From: VMDJ01 sp965659945 | Lineage (GTDB): Bacteria > Pseudomonadota > Gammaproteobacteria > Chromatiales > Chromatiaceae | Reading direction: 5' to 3' | Length of the DNA: 39,756 nucleotides | Assembly (NCBI GenBank): GCA_965659945.1 | Contig: CBFHYJ010000010.1 | Location: 1-39,756 of the forward strand | Part shown: in pieces, positions 30,194 through 39,068 of the stretch | Layout of the letters: each line of letters begins with the position of its first letter | How positions within the stretch are numbered: the stretch's first letter is position 1 | Notes under the pieces: model-generated | Database searches by the model: none | What the model was told of the DNA's origin: nothing | Seen by the model: only the letters and a program-made list of their open reading frames with translations | Program-made: the position numbers and the translations under genes

Positions 30194-31198
30194 TTACATT
30201 TGATTCGCTTTTTGTGCCGCATTAATCATGTCAGCACCAATGTCGCCTGCGAACCTATCCCATACTGGCTTCATCGCATCTACCCAAGCTGAACGCTGAG
30301 CTGGAGACAAAGAACGAACTTCTTTGCCAGACTCAACCACTTTTTGACGGTTAGCCGCGTTGATCTCTGTAGATACTGCATTTGCTTCTGCAGTCACTTC
30401 ATCGATGATCTTTTTAAGCTGCGAACGAGTATCGCCGTCTAAAGAGTTCCAGAACTCAGTTGAGGTAACCAACAAGTAATCCAACACACCATGGTTAGAC
30501 TCGGTTACACCATCTTGAACTTCGAAGAATTTCTTGGTGAAGATGTTTGACCAGGTGTTTTCCTGACCATCGATAACGCCAGTCTGAAGACCACCGTAAA
30601 CTTCTTTAAATGACATCTTCTGAGGATTTGCGTTTAACGCTTCAAATTGCGCCTGCAACACATCAGAGGTCATGATGCGGAACTTCAAGCCTTCTGCATC
30701 GCTTGGGTTAACCAAAGCTTTGTTAGCAGATAACTGCTTCATACCGTTGTGCCAGTAGCCAAGACCCTGAAGACCTCTACTCTGCATCGAATCCAGCAAC
30801 TGCTGACCAGAGTCAGAGTTTTGAAAACGGTCTACTGCATTGATGTCATTAAACATGAATGGCAGGTCAAAGATACGAAACTTTTTAGTGAACTTTTCAA
30901 ACTTTGATAATGAAGGCGCTGCTAGCTGAACGTCGTTACCTAACATTGCCTCAAGCACTTTCTTATCATCGTATAACTGAGAGTTAGGGAAGACTTGCAT
31001 GCAAACCTTACCATCCATCTCTTTATTAACACGCTCTGCTAACTTCTCAGCCGCTTCACCTTTAGGGTGACCTTTAGCTGCAGTTACATGACTGAACTTA
31101 ATAACGGTCTCGCCACTTTGACATTCATCAGCTGCTTGCGCAGAACCGAATGCGAGGACCAGCGACATGGCAGTAGCCAATTTAGTCATTGCTTTCAT
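30194..31198 (-). CDS. dctP: TRAP transporter substrate-binding protein, DctP type
   Basis: A 334-residue periplasmic protein. The signal peptide MKAMTKLATAMSLVLAFGSAQA is followed by the DctP fold: TVIKFSHVTAAKGHPKGEAAEKLAERV, QVFPNSQLYDDKKVLEAMLGNDVQLA and MKQLSANKALVNPSDAEGLKFRIM. The Arg in KFRIMTSD is the family's carboxylate-binding residue. The sequence is close to the DctP group binding C4-dicarboxylates, but the ligand is inferred. AGGAGAAG before the ATG is a strong ribosome site, and a palindrome lies upstream. Confidence 0.94.
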   Translation of the reverse strand: MKAMTKLATAMSLVLAFGSAQAADECQSGETVIKFSHVTAAKGHPKGEAAEKLAERVNKEMDGKVCMQVFPNSQLYDDKKVLEAMLGNDVQLAAPSLSKFEKFTKKFRIFDLPFMFNDINAVDRFQNSDSGQQLLDSMQSRGLQGLGYWHNGMKQLSANKALVNPSDAEGLKFRIMTSDVLQAQFEALNANPQKMSFKEVYGGLQTGVIDGQENTWSNIFTKKFFEVQDGVTESNHGVLDYLLVTSTEFWNSLDGDTRSQLKKIIDEVTAEANAVSTEINAANRQKVVESGKEVRSLSPAQRSAWVDAMKPVWDRFAGDIGADMINAAQKANQM

Positions 31199-31246
31199 CC
31201 AACTTCTCCTTGGTTAAAGTTGTTTTCTTGTAATTTATAATTAGGG

Positions 31247-31260
31247 GTGTGTGAACACAC
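31247..31260. promoter_or_regulatory. Perfect palindrome upstream of dctP (candidate operator)
   Basis: GTGTGTGAACACAC consists of perfect 6-bp arms around a 2-bp centre. It lies 48-62 bp upstream of the dctP start, next to a TTTACA box (minus strand 31268-31263), so it could be an operator in or near the promoter. The regulator is unknown. Confidence 0.4.
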
Positions 31261-31412
31261 TGTGTAAACAACGAAGCAATTCTAGACCTGCCAGCAAGGT
31301 TTTGAAAGGTAAAAAGCCTGAACAAAACGCACATTAGAATATGACTAATCGGTAATTTTCTTCACTGAAAATCACCAAAAGATCCGCAAGAATTTTTTCT
31401 TAGATCAAGGCA

Positions 31413-32453
31413 TCATTTTTTAACTAACGCATCGAATTTAGCGGTGGCAACCGACTCAAATTCCGCACCCTCTTGAGCCTTAATTAAAAAGTACGCTGCC
31501 AGATCATGGCGCTTAGCAAATTCCACACCTTTCTTACCACCCATGACCATTAAAGCAGTTGCCAACGCATCCGCATCAGCACAGTTTTGGTGTAACACAG
31601 TGACCGAAACCAAAGCATGTTTTATGGGCGCTCCAGTCAGCGGATTAATCGTGTGGGAGTACCGCACACCATTCTCTTCAAAATAATTTCGGTAATCGCC
31701 AGAAGTTGCCATTGCTATATTACTGATAGGCAATACCTGTTGAGCAACGCGATCAGAATTTAATGGCGCTTCAATCGCAATCCTCCATGACTCGCCATTA
31801 GGCTTAATCCCCGAGAGTTTTATCTCCCCACCGATCTCTACCAGATAATTAGTGATGCCCTTCGTTACCAAGAGTGCCGCAAGCTGATCGACGGCATATC
31901 CCTTGGCTATTGCTGACAGGTCTATCTGAAGGTTGGATAGTTTTGATAATGAGGGTGGATTCTGACTAACACGTAGTTTTTGATATCCCACGCGACTACG
32001 TATCGATGCAATCTTGTCGACATTTGGCGCGGAGATAACTCTGCCATCGGGGCCAAAACCCCACAGGTTTACCAAAGGACCCACAGTAATATCAAAAGCC
32101 CCACCCGTTTGTTCACTTATGGATTGAGAGCGTTTAACTAGACTCGCGAGCTCGGTCGACACAGGCATCTCAATTGAGTTCAATGCATTAAAACGCGAGA
32201 TCTCACTCTCAGGGATATAGGTGGACATCTGCTGATTGATAAGCGAAAGGTTCTTCTCAACCGCTTGCTTTATCTCAGCTACCTGACGTTCATCTACAGC
32301 TACCCAACGGAGTGAATAGCTAGTTCCCATGGTTGAGCCATCAAAGCCCACAAGCTGGGCTTTTTCTGAATCGCTACAGCCTACTAAAACGAAAAAAACG
32401 GCTAGTAGCCAGACTACTAACCGTTTCGTTGGATTAATAAATCGATGAGACAT
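31413..32453 (-). CDS. apbE: FAD:protein FMN transferase, ApbE lipoprotein
   Basis: ApbE transfers FMN from FAD to a Thr or Ser of target proteins, such as NqrB/C or RnfD/G, on the periplasmic side. The 346-residue precursor has a lipoprotein signal (LVVWLLAVFFVLVGC, Cys near residue 26). The ApbE domain contains GTSYSLRWV, FDITVGPLVNLWGFGP, LDLSAIAKGYAVDQL-type segment IDLSAIAKGYAVDQ, NYLVEIGGEIKLSG and HTINPLTGAP, the last with the catalytic-site region. The ATG at 32453 is preferred over a TTG two codons upstream. It lies 18 bp after prpF in the same direction. Confidence 0.93.
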   Translation of the reverse strand: MSHRFINPTKRLVVWLLAVFFVLVGCSDSEKAQLVGFDGSTMGTSYSLRWVAVDERQVAEIKQAVEKNLSLINQQMSTYIPESEISRFNALNSIEMPVSTELASLVKRSQSISEQTGGAFDITVGPLVNLWGFGPDGRVISAPNVDKIASIRSRVGYQKLRVSQNPPSLSKLSNLQIDLSAIAKGYAVDQLAALLVTKGITNYLVEIGGEIKLSGIKPNGESWRIAIEAPLNSDRVAQQVLPISNIAMATSGDYRNYFEENGVRYSHTINPLTGAPIKHALVSVTVLHQNCADADALATALMVMGGKKGVEFAKRHDLAAYFLIKAQEGAEFESVATAKFDALVKK

Positions 32454-32471
32454 GCTCAACAGTATATCGTT

Positions 32472-33650
32472 TTAGAAAGCATCACCTGGAATACGCACAA
32501 AACCTTCCATTAAGATACGCGCACTTCGACCCATCGATACCTTTTCAACGATCCAACGGCCATCAACTTCAGAAGCTGTTGCACCAACTTTCAACGTACC
32601 CGATGGATGGCCGAAGGTAACCGTATCGCGCTCGGCACCACCGGCTGCCTCATTCACCAAAGTGCCCGGGATTGCCGCAGCGGTACCAATTGCAACAGCC
32701 GCTGTACCCATCATTGCATGATGTAACTTACCCATGGATAGGGCACGCACATTCAAATCGATATCACCCTCACTGATCGCTTTGCCGCTTGATGAGCTAT
32801 AAGCCGCAGGCGGTGCCACAAACGCCACCTTTGGTGTGTGCTGACGTGCTGCAGCTTCTGAGATATCGCCTATCAATCCCATTTTTACTGCGCCATAGGC
32901 GCGAATAGTTTCGAACCGCTCTAGGGCTTCATCATCGCCATTAATCGCATCTTGCAGCTCTGTACCGTTATATCCGATATCTGCTGCACGTAAGAAAATG
33001 GTCGGGATACCTGAGCTGATCATGGTTGCCTCAAAGGTTCCAACACCCGGTACTTCAAGCTGATCAACTAAGTTACCTGTTGGGAACATGTCTTCAGAAG
33101 GATCTACTGGATTGACAAAATCGATTTGCACTTCTGAAGACGGGAATGTCACACCATCAAGCTCGAAATCACCTGTCTCTTGAACCTCACCATTGGTGAC
33201 TGGCACATGCGCAATAATTGTCTTACCAATGTTCTTCTGCCAAATACGCACCACTGCAATGCCATTCTCTGGCACACGGATTGAATCAACCAAACCACTT
33301 GCCACAGCAAAAGACCCAACCGCCGAGGTGAGATTACCGCAGTTACCACTCCAATCGACAAAAGCACGATCGATAGCAACCTGGCCGAATAAGTAATCCA
33401 CATCGTGATCAAGTTGATCACTCTTGGACAAAATAGCCGTTTTACTGGTACTTGAGGTCGCACCACCCATGCCATCGGTATGCTTGCCGTATGGATCAGG
33501 ACTGCCAATCACACGTAACAAAATATTGTCACGCACCTCGCCAGGTACCTGTGCCGCTTGCGGCAGATCTTCTAACTTAAAGAAAACCCCTTTTGAGGTA
33601 CCACCACGCATGTAAGTAGCTGCAATTTTGATTTGAGGAGTATGTGCCAT
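32472..33650 (-). CDS. prpF: 2-methylaconitate cis-trans isomerase PrpF
   Basis: PrpF isomerises the 2-methylaconitate made by AcnD so that the methylcitrate cycle can proceed without PrpD. The 392-residue protein has the family segments ATYMRGGTSKGVFF (residues ~12-25), GGATSSTSKTAI, and DWSGNCGNLTSAVGSFAV with the cysteine conserved in the family. The C-terminal half carries KLHHAMMGTAAVAIGTAAAIPGT. It follows acnD by 9 bp, which fits the AcnD-PrpF version of the pathway. Confidence 0.95.
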   Translation of the reverse strand: MAHTPQIKIAATYMRGGTSKGVFFKLEDLPQAAQVPGEVRDNILLRVIGSPDPYGKHTDGMGGATSSTSKTAILSKSDQLDHDVDYLFGQVAIDRAFVDWSGNCGNLTSAVGSFAVASGLVDSIRVPENGIAVVRIWQKNIGKTIIAHVPVTNGEVQETGDFELDGVTFPSSEVQIDFVNPVDPSEDMFPTGNLVDQLEVPGVGTFEATMISSGIPTIFLRAADIGYNGTELQDAINGDDEALERFETIRAYGAVKMGLIGDISEAAARQHTPKVAFVAPPAAYSSSSGKAISEGDIDLNVRALSMGKLHHAMMGTAAVAIGTAAAIPGTLVNEAAGGAERDTVTFGHPSGTLKVGATASEVDGRWIVEKVSMGRSARILMEGFVRIPGDAF

Positions 33651-33659
33651 ATCAAATCC

Positions 33660-36269
33660 TCACGCAGCCGATGACTCAAGGAAGTCTTGAGCAAAGCGTT
33701 GCAACACGCCGCCTGCCACATAGACAGTGACTTCTTCAGCGGTATCTAAACGACAGGTCACAATAATGTTAGTTGATGTGCCATCTCGACGCGTCATTTC
33801 AACAACCAAATCACAGCGAGGTGAAATATCACCTAAAACCGTGAAGGTCTCAGTGCCATCGATGTTGAAACTCTCGCGGGTCTCATCCTCTTTAAACTCT
33901 AAAGGCAATACGCCCATACCGACCAAGTTAGTACGGTGAATACGTTCAAAGCCTTCAGCAATAATGGCTTCAACACCTGCCAAACGCACACCCTTAGCCG
34001 CCCAGTCACGTGATGAACCCTGACCATAGTCAGCGCCAGCGACAATACATAACGGTTGTTTACGATTCATGTAGGTCTCAATAGCTTCCCACATGCGCAT
34101 CTGCTGACCATCTGGCTCAACACGTGCCAATGAACCTTGAATGACTTCGCCATTTTCATCACGACACATTTCATTGAGCAGCTTAGGATTCGCAAAGGTG
34201 GCGCGCTGCGCGGTCAAATGATCGCCACGGTGTGTTGCATACGAATTAAAGTCTTCTTCTGGCAGACCCATCTTGGCTAAATACTCACCCGCTGCAGAAC
34301 TTGCCAAGATCGCATTAGATGGTGACAAGTGATCGGTAGTGATGTTGTCACCCAAGATCGCCAAAGGACGCATATCTTTCATAGTACGCTCACCAGCGAG
34401 CGCACCTTCCCAATAAGGAGGACGACGGATGTAAGTACTCATCTCGCGCCAATCGTAAAGTGGGCTCTTGGCCTCTTCGATAGCACCGAGATCAAACATT
34501 GGTTCGTAGATCGCACGGAACTGTTCTGGCTTAACGAACTCAGAAACAATCGCATCAATCTCTTCATCTGATGGCCAGATATCTTGCAAACGAATCTCGT
34601 TACCATTCGCATCTTTACCAAGAACATCGTTCTCAATATCAAAACGCATAGTGCCCGCGATGGCATACGCCACAACCAGTGGTGGCGAGGCAAGAAACGC
34701 TTGCTTCGCATAAGGGTGAATACGGCCATCGAAGTTACGGTTACCTGATAACACCGCCGTTGCATAAAGATCACGATCAATGATCTCTTGTTGAATCTTT
34801 GAATCCAACGCACCACTCATGCCATTACATGTCGTACAAGCATAAGCCACGATACCAAAGCCCATCTTTTCTAGTTCAGGCAACAAGCCTGACTCTTCGA
34901 GATAAAGCTTTGCAACTTTAGAACCTGGTGCAAAAGAGGATTTAACCCAAGGCTTACGAATCAAACCCAACTCATTAGCTTTTTTAGCCACCAAACCTGC
35001 GGCAACCACATTGCGAGGGTTCGATGTATTAGTACATGAAGTAATCGCTGCAATGATCACTGCACCATCTGGCATCAAGCCTTCTGCTTCCTCTGCTTGG
35101 GATTTATCTAGATTAACGGCAATCTCACGCTCACCGAGTGCTGTTGTTGGCAAGCGGCGATGTGGATTTGATGGACCGGCCATATTACGCACAACCGATG
35201 ATAGATCGAACTCGAGTACACGCTCGTAATGCGCCTCTGCTAAATCATCTGCCCAAAGCCCAACGGTCTTGGCATAGTTTTCAACCAACTGAACTTGCTG
35301 AGGATCACGACCTGTCAAATTGAGGTAATCAATGGTCTGCTCGTCAATGTAGAACATACCGGCTGAAGCACCATACTCAGGTGTCATATTCGAAATCGTC
35401 GCACGGTCACCAATGGTTAACTTTTTTGCACCTTCGCCAAAGAACTCAACATAGGATGAAACCACACGCTCTTGACGCAAAAACTCAGTGATCGCTAACA
35501 CGATGTCGGTAGCCGTAATACCTGGCTTACGCTCACCCACAAGGCGAACACCCACAATCTCCGGCAAACGCATCATCGATGCACGACCTAGCATCACGTT
35601 CTCAGCTTCAAGACCTCCCACGCCAATCGCGATAACACCTAAAGCATCAACGTGTGGTGTGTGCGAGTCTGTGCCCACACAGGTATCTGGGAAAGCCAAT
35701 CCATCACGGTTTTGAATAACCGGTGACATCTTTTCCAGATTAATCTGGTGCATGATGCCGTTACCTGCAGGGATAACATCAACGTTTTTAAAGGCCGTCT
35801 TGGTCCACTCTATAAAGTGGAAACGATCTTCGTTACGACGATCTTCAATCGCACGGTTCTTTTCGAATGCCTCCGGATCAAAACCTGGCGCCTCAACCGC
35901 TAATGAGTGATCTACGATCAACTGGGTTGGTACGACAGGATTAACCTTGGACGGATCTCCGCCTTTATCTGCAATTGCATCGCGCAAACCCGCCAAATCA
36001 ACAAGCGCCGTCTGACCCAAGATGTCATGACAAACCACACGCGCCGGATACCACGGGAAATCCAAATCACGCTTAAAGCCAATGATTTGCTTCAAACACG
36101 CATCTAATGACTCAGGGTCACAACGACGTACCAACTGCTCTGCTAATACACGCGAGGTATATGGCAACTTGGCATAGGCGCCCTTTTCAATCGACTCAAC
36201 CGCATCAATCACATCGTAGTAATCAAGATTAGTACCAGGAAGAGGTTTACGAAATTCAGTATTGCTCAT
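33660..36269 (-). CDS. acnD: Fe/S-dependent 2-methylcitrate dehydratase AcnD
   Basis: AcnD dehydrates 2-methylcitrate to 2-methyl-trans-aconitate, which PrpF then isomerises. The 869-residue protein is full length and aconitase-like. The 4Fe-4S cysteines appear in AAITSCTNTSNPRNVV and YACTTCNGMSG. The C-terminal swivel domain has LGDNITTDHLSPSNAI and YGQGSSRDWAAKG. The pairing with prpF separates it from housekeeping AcnA. No prpD is present. Confidence 0.97.
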   Translation of the reverse strand: MSNTEFRKPLPGTNLDYYDVIDAVESIEKGAYAKLPYTSRVLAEQLVRRCDPESLDACLKQIIGFKRDLDFPWYPARVVCHDILGQTALVDLAGLRDAIADKGGDPSKVNPVVPTQLIVDHSLAVEAPGFDPEAFEKNRAIEDRRNEDRFHFIEWTKTAFKNVDVIPAGNGIMHQINLEKMSPVIQNRDGLAFPDTCVGTDSHTPHVDALGVIAIGVGGLEAENVMLGRASMMRLPEIVGVRLVGERKPGITATDIVLAITEFLRQERVVSSYVEFFGEGAKKLTIGDRATISNMTPEYGASAGMFYIDEQTIDYLNLTGRDPQQVQLVENYAKTVGLWADDLAEAHYERVLEFDLSSVVRNMAGPSNPHRRLPTTALGEREIAVNLDKSQAEEAEGLMPDGAVIIAAITSCTNTSNPRNVVAAGLVAKKANELGLIRKPWVKSSFAPGSKVAKLYLEESGLLPELEKMGFGIVAYACTTCNGMSGALDSKIQQEIIDRDLYATAVLSGNRNFDGRIHPYAKQAFLASPPLVVAYAIAGTMRFDIENDVLGKDANGNEIRLQDIWPSDEEIDAIVSEFVKPEQFRAIYEPMFDLGAIEEAKSPLYDWREMSTYIRRPPYWEGALAGERTMKDMRPLAILGDNITTDHLSPSNAILASSAAGEYLAKMGLPEEDFNSYATHRGDHLTAQRATFANPKLLNEMCRDENGEVIQGSLARVEPDGQQMRMWEAIETYMNRKQPLCIVAGADYGQGSSRDWAAKGVRLAGVEAIIAEGFERIHRTNLVGMGVLPLEFKEDETRESFNIDGTETFTVLGDISPRCDLVVEMTRRDGTSTNIIVTCRLDTAEEVTVYVAGGVLQRFAQDFLESSAA

Positions 36270-36285
36270 GCTTTTAATCCAACAA

Positions 36286-37434
36286 TTATGAGCGTTTGTT
36301 CAATGGAACAAACTTAAGGTTTTCAGGGCCAGTGTAATTCGCTGACGGACGAATAATTTTGCCGTCTTGGCGCTGCTCGATAACGTGAGCACCCCAACCA
36401 GTTACCCGTGCAATAACAAACAAGGGTGTGAACATATCGGTTGGTACACCCATCTGGTTATAGGACACCGCAGAGAACCAATCCAAATTTGGAAACATCT
36501 TTTTGATATCCCACATCACACTTTCTAAGCGCTCAGCTACGTCGAACATCTTGGTATCGCCTTGCTCATCAGAAAGCGATTTTGCTACTCGCTTGATTAC
36601 GTCGTTACGTGGATCGCCAACGGTGTAAACCGGGTGACCAAAACCAATCACAATCTCTTTACGACCAACACGCTCACGAATATCTGCCTCAGCAGTATCT
36701 GCATCGTTATAACGCGACTGAATACGAAAAGCTTCTTCGTTAGCACCACCGTGCTTAGGGCCACGCAAGGCACCGATTGAACCGGTAATCGATGAATATA
36801 AATCTGAGTTTGTTCCCGCAATGACACGACCGGTAAAGGTCGATGCATTAAATTCATGCTCCGCATAAAGAATCAACGAGGTATGCATCGCGCGAACCCA
36901 TGAATCAGATGGCGCTTCACCATGCAACAAATGCAAGAAGTGACCACCCACTGAGTCATCATCGGTTTCCACTTCAATACGCTTACCGTTAACCGCAAAG
37001 TGATACCAGTACAGCAGCATCGAACCGAAGCTCGCCATCAAGCGGTCGATAATGTCGCGCGCTTCAGCTTCTGGATGAGATTCGTTCTCTGGCATACAAC
37101 AACCCAGAACTGACGCACCGGTCCGCATCACATCCATCGGGTGGGCTGATGCAGGCAACGCTTCCAATACTTGCTTAACCGCTTGTGGCAAGCCACGCAT
37201 CGATTTCAAACGCTTCTTGTAGCTTTTAAGCTCAGCTGCATTTGGCAATTTGCCGTGAACGATTAGGTGAGCCACCTCTTCGAATTCACAGGTCTCAGCA
37301 AGATCCAGGATGTCATAACCACGATAATGTAGATCATTACCCGTGCGTCCAACGGTACAAATCGCTGTATTACCCGCAGCAGTACCCGATAAGGCAACGG
37401 ATTTTTTGGCTTTTGGTAAAACTTGTTCACCCAT
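36286..37434 (-). CDS. prpC: 2-methylcitrate synthase
   Basis: PrpC condenses propionyl-CoA with oxaloacetate to 2-methylcitrate. The 382-residue protein has the citrate synthase fold: LHYRGYDILDLAE, the active-site region GPKHGGANEEAF and the GFGHPVYTVGDPR segment. Shorter than hexameric GltA and set within the prp operon, it is assigned to methylcitrate rather than citrate synthesis. It lies 11 bp after prpB and 16 bp before acnD. Confidence 0.96.
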   Translation of the reverse strand: MGEQVLPKAKKSVALSGTAAGNTAICTVGRTGNDLHYRGYDILDLAETCEFEEVAHLIVHGKLPNAAELKSYKKRLKSMRGLPQAVKQVLEALPASAHPMDVMRTGASVLGCCMPENESHPEAEARDIIDRLMASFGSMLLYWYHFAVNGKRIEVETDDDSVGGHFLHLLHGEAPSDSWVRAMHTSLILYAEHEFNASTFTGRVIAGTNSDLYSSITGSIGALRGPKHGGANEEAFRIQSRYNDADTAEADIRERVGRKEIVIGFGHPVYTVGDPRNDVIKRVAKSLSDEQGDTKMFDVAERLESVMWDIKKMFPNLDWFSAVSYNQMGVPTDMFTPLFVIARVTGWGAHVIEQRQDGKIIRPSANYTGPENLKFVPLNKRS

Positions 37435-37445
37435 CGCTATGCTCC

Positions 37446-38336
37446 TTATTTCTCTTCTTCACAGCTTGTGAAAAGCGCATCGAGCTTCTGCTCAAACTCG
37501 TGGTAACCAAGGTAATCGTAAAGATCCATACGCGTTTGCATAATATCGATCACATCTTTCTGCGATCCGGTTTCACGTACGGTTTGATAAACCTTTAGAG
37601 CAGCTGCATTAGCTGCACGGAAAGCGGTTAATGGATACAACGCAATGCTGACACCAACGCTGGCTAACTCATCCACAGTAAACAAAGGCGTTGAGCCAAA
37701 CTCTGTGATGTTTGCCAACACCGGAACATCTACATGCTTAATGAATTCTTCGTATTGTGAAAGCTCTGTTATGGCTTCTGGGAAGATTGCATCGGCACCT
37801 GCTTCAACACACGCGCAAGCACGATCAATCGCTGACTGCATACCTTCTACTGCTAACGCATCGGTACGCGCCATCAAGACAAAGTCAGGATCGTACTTTG
37901 CATCCACAGCGGCCTTGATGCGATCAACCATCTCGCCTTGAGAAACCACCGCTTTATTCGGACGGTGACCACAACGCTTTTGCGCCACCTGGTCTTCAAT
38001 ATGCACAGCAGCTGCACCACCCTTAATCATGCTGCGAACTGTACGAGCAATGTTAAACGCACCGCCCCAACCGGTATCAATATCCACCATCACTGGCAAG
38101 GTGGAGACATCCGTAATACGACGCAAGTCAATCAATACATCTTCCATGGTGGTGATACCCAAATCAGGGATACCACATGAGCCCGCCGCTACACCGCCAC
38201 CTGAGATATACAGTGATTTAAAACCACTCGCCTCGGCTAAACGCGCGTGATACGCGGTGGTTGCACCCATACACTGCAATGGCTTTTCTTCAGCCATCGC
38301 TTGTCTAAACTTTGCACCTGCTGATTCAATTGACAT
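37446..38336 (-). CDS. prpB: 2-methylisocitrate lyase
   Basis: PrpB cleaves 2-methylisocitrate to pyruvate and succinate, completing the methylcitrate cycle. From the chosen start the protein has 296 residues, the length of E. coli PrpB. It has the lyase motif QVAQKRCGHRPNKAVVS with the catalytic cysteine, VDIDTGWGGAFNIARTV with metal-binding aspartates, and MARTDALAVEGM. The ATG at 38336 has AGAAGGAAAG upstream and starts MSIESAGAKFR; an in-frame ATG at 38360 adds 8 residues and overlaps that ribosome site. Confidence 0.96.
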   Translation of the reverse strand: MSIESAGAKFRQAMAEEKPLQCMGATTAYHARLAEASGFKSLYISGGGVAAGSCGIPDLGITTMEDVLIDLRRITDVSTLPVMVDIDTGWGGAFNIARTVRSMIKGGAAAVHIEDQVAQKRCGHRPNKAVVSQGEMVDRIKAAVDAKYDPDFVLMARTDALAVEGMQSAIDRACACVEAGADAIFPEAITELSQYEEFIKHVDVPVLANITEFGSTPLFTVDELASVGVSIALYPLTAFRAANAAALKVYQTVRETGSQKDVIDIMQTRMDLYDYLGYHEFEQKLDALFTSCEEEK

Positions 38337-38396
38337 ATTTCTTTCCTTCTCAAAAGTCATCTCACTTCTTGTGAAAGCGGATGAGGTTTGGATTAC

Positions 38397-39068
38397 TCAA
38401 TTCTGTTGTGTAAGTAATCGTTCAACGTTTTCACGAGACGCACGTATGTGCGACCGCATTAAGAGTTCAGCCATCTCACCATCACCTCGGGCAATCGCTT
38501 CAGCGATATTGCGATGTTCGACAATCGCAATCGGTCCACGCTTGCTACGCATACCAAATTGATATCGATACAAACGCACGAGGTAATACAGATCGTTACA
38601 CAGCAACTTGATCAAATGATCGCTGCCGCTCCCCATCACCACTTGGTAGTGGAAATCGAGATCGCCGGACTCTTGAAAATAGTTATTGCCCGCATCTTCA
38701 TTAATTGTCTCGCCGTGCTGATCAAGTGTCACCATTAAGGTCTGAACTTGCTCAGGCGTCATCTTGGCTGCAGCTAAACGTGCTGCCATGCCTTCAAGCG
38801 CTTCGCGCACACGGAAGATATCGAGCAAATGATCGCTGCTCATTTGAATCACACGTGCACCCACATTGGCACGACGCTCAACCAAGCCCATTGCTGCAAG
38901 CTGGCTAATGGCTTCACGCAAAGGACCACGGCTAATACCATAGGTTTGCGCAAGCTCAGCCTCGCTGATCTTGGTACCTGCCGGAATCGTGCCTTCAACA
39001 ATTGCCTCACGCAGTTGTTGGAACACCCGCTCAGGTATGGTTTTCAAATGTTCAACACTAACGGCCAT
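38397..39068 (-). CDS. GntR-family transcriptional regulator with FCD ligand-binding domain
   Basis: A 223-residue regulator. The N-terminal winged helix-turn-helix (QLREAIVEGTIPAGTKISEAELAQTYGISRGPLREAISQLAAMGLVERR, residues ~18-65) is GntR type, and the helical C-terminal domain is FCD type. It lies within the prp gene string, starting directly at the prpE stop and 60 bp before prpB. It probably controls the methylcitrate operon in response to a pathway intermediate; E. coli uses the sigma-54 activator PrpR instead. The ligand is not known. Confidence 0.93.
   Translation of the reverse strand: MAVSVEHLKTIPERVFQQLREAIVEGTIPAGTKISEAELAQTYGISRGPLREAISQLAAMGLVERRANVGARVIQMSSDHLLDIFRVREALEGMAARLAAAKMTPEQVQTLMVTLDQHGETINEDAGNNYFQESGDLDFHYQVVMGSGSDHLIKLLCNDLYYLVRLYRYQFGMRSKRGPIAIVEHRNIAEAIARGDGEMAELLMRSHIRASRENVERLLTQQN

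Noticed and set aside
31270..31330. Possible sigma-54 promoter upstream of dctP (TGGCAGG...TTGC on the minus strand)
   Set aside because: The distance between the GG and GC elements is 13 bp, not the 10 bp required, so it does not fit.
31380..31412. Terminator after apbE
   Set aside because: AAGAA/TTCTT can form only a weak A/T stem; not enough to call.
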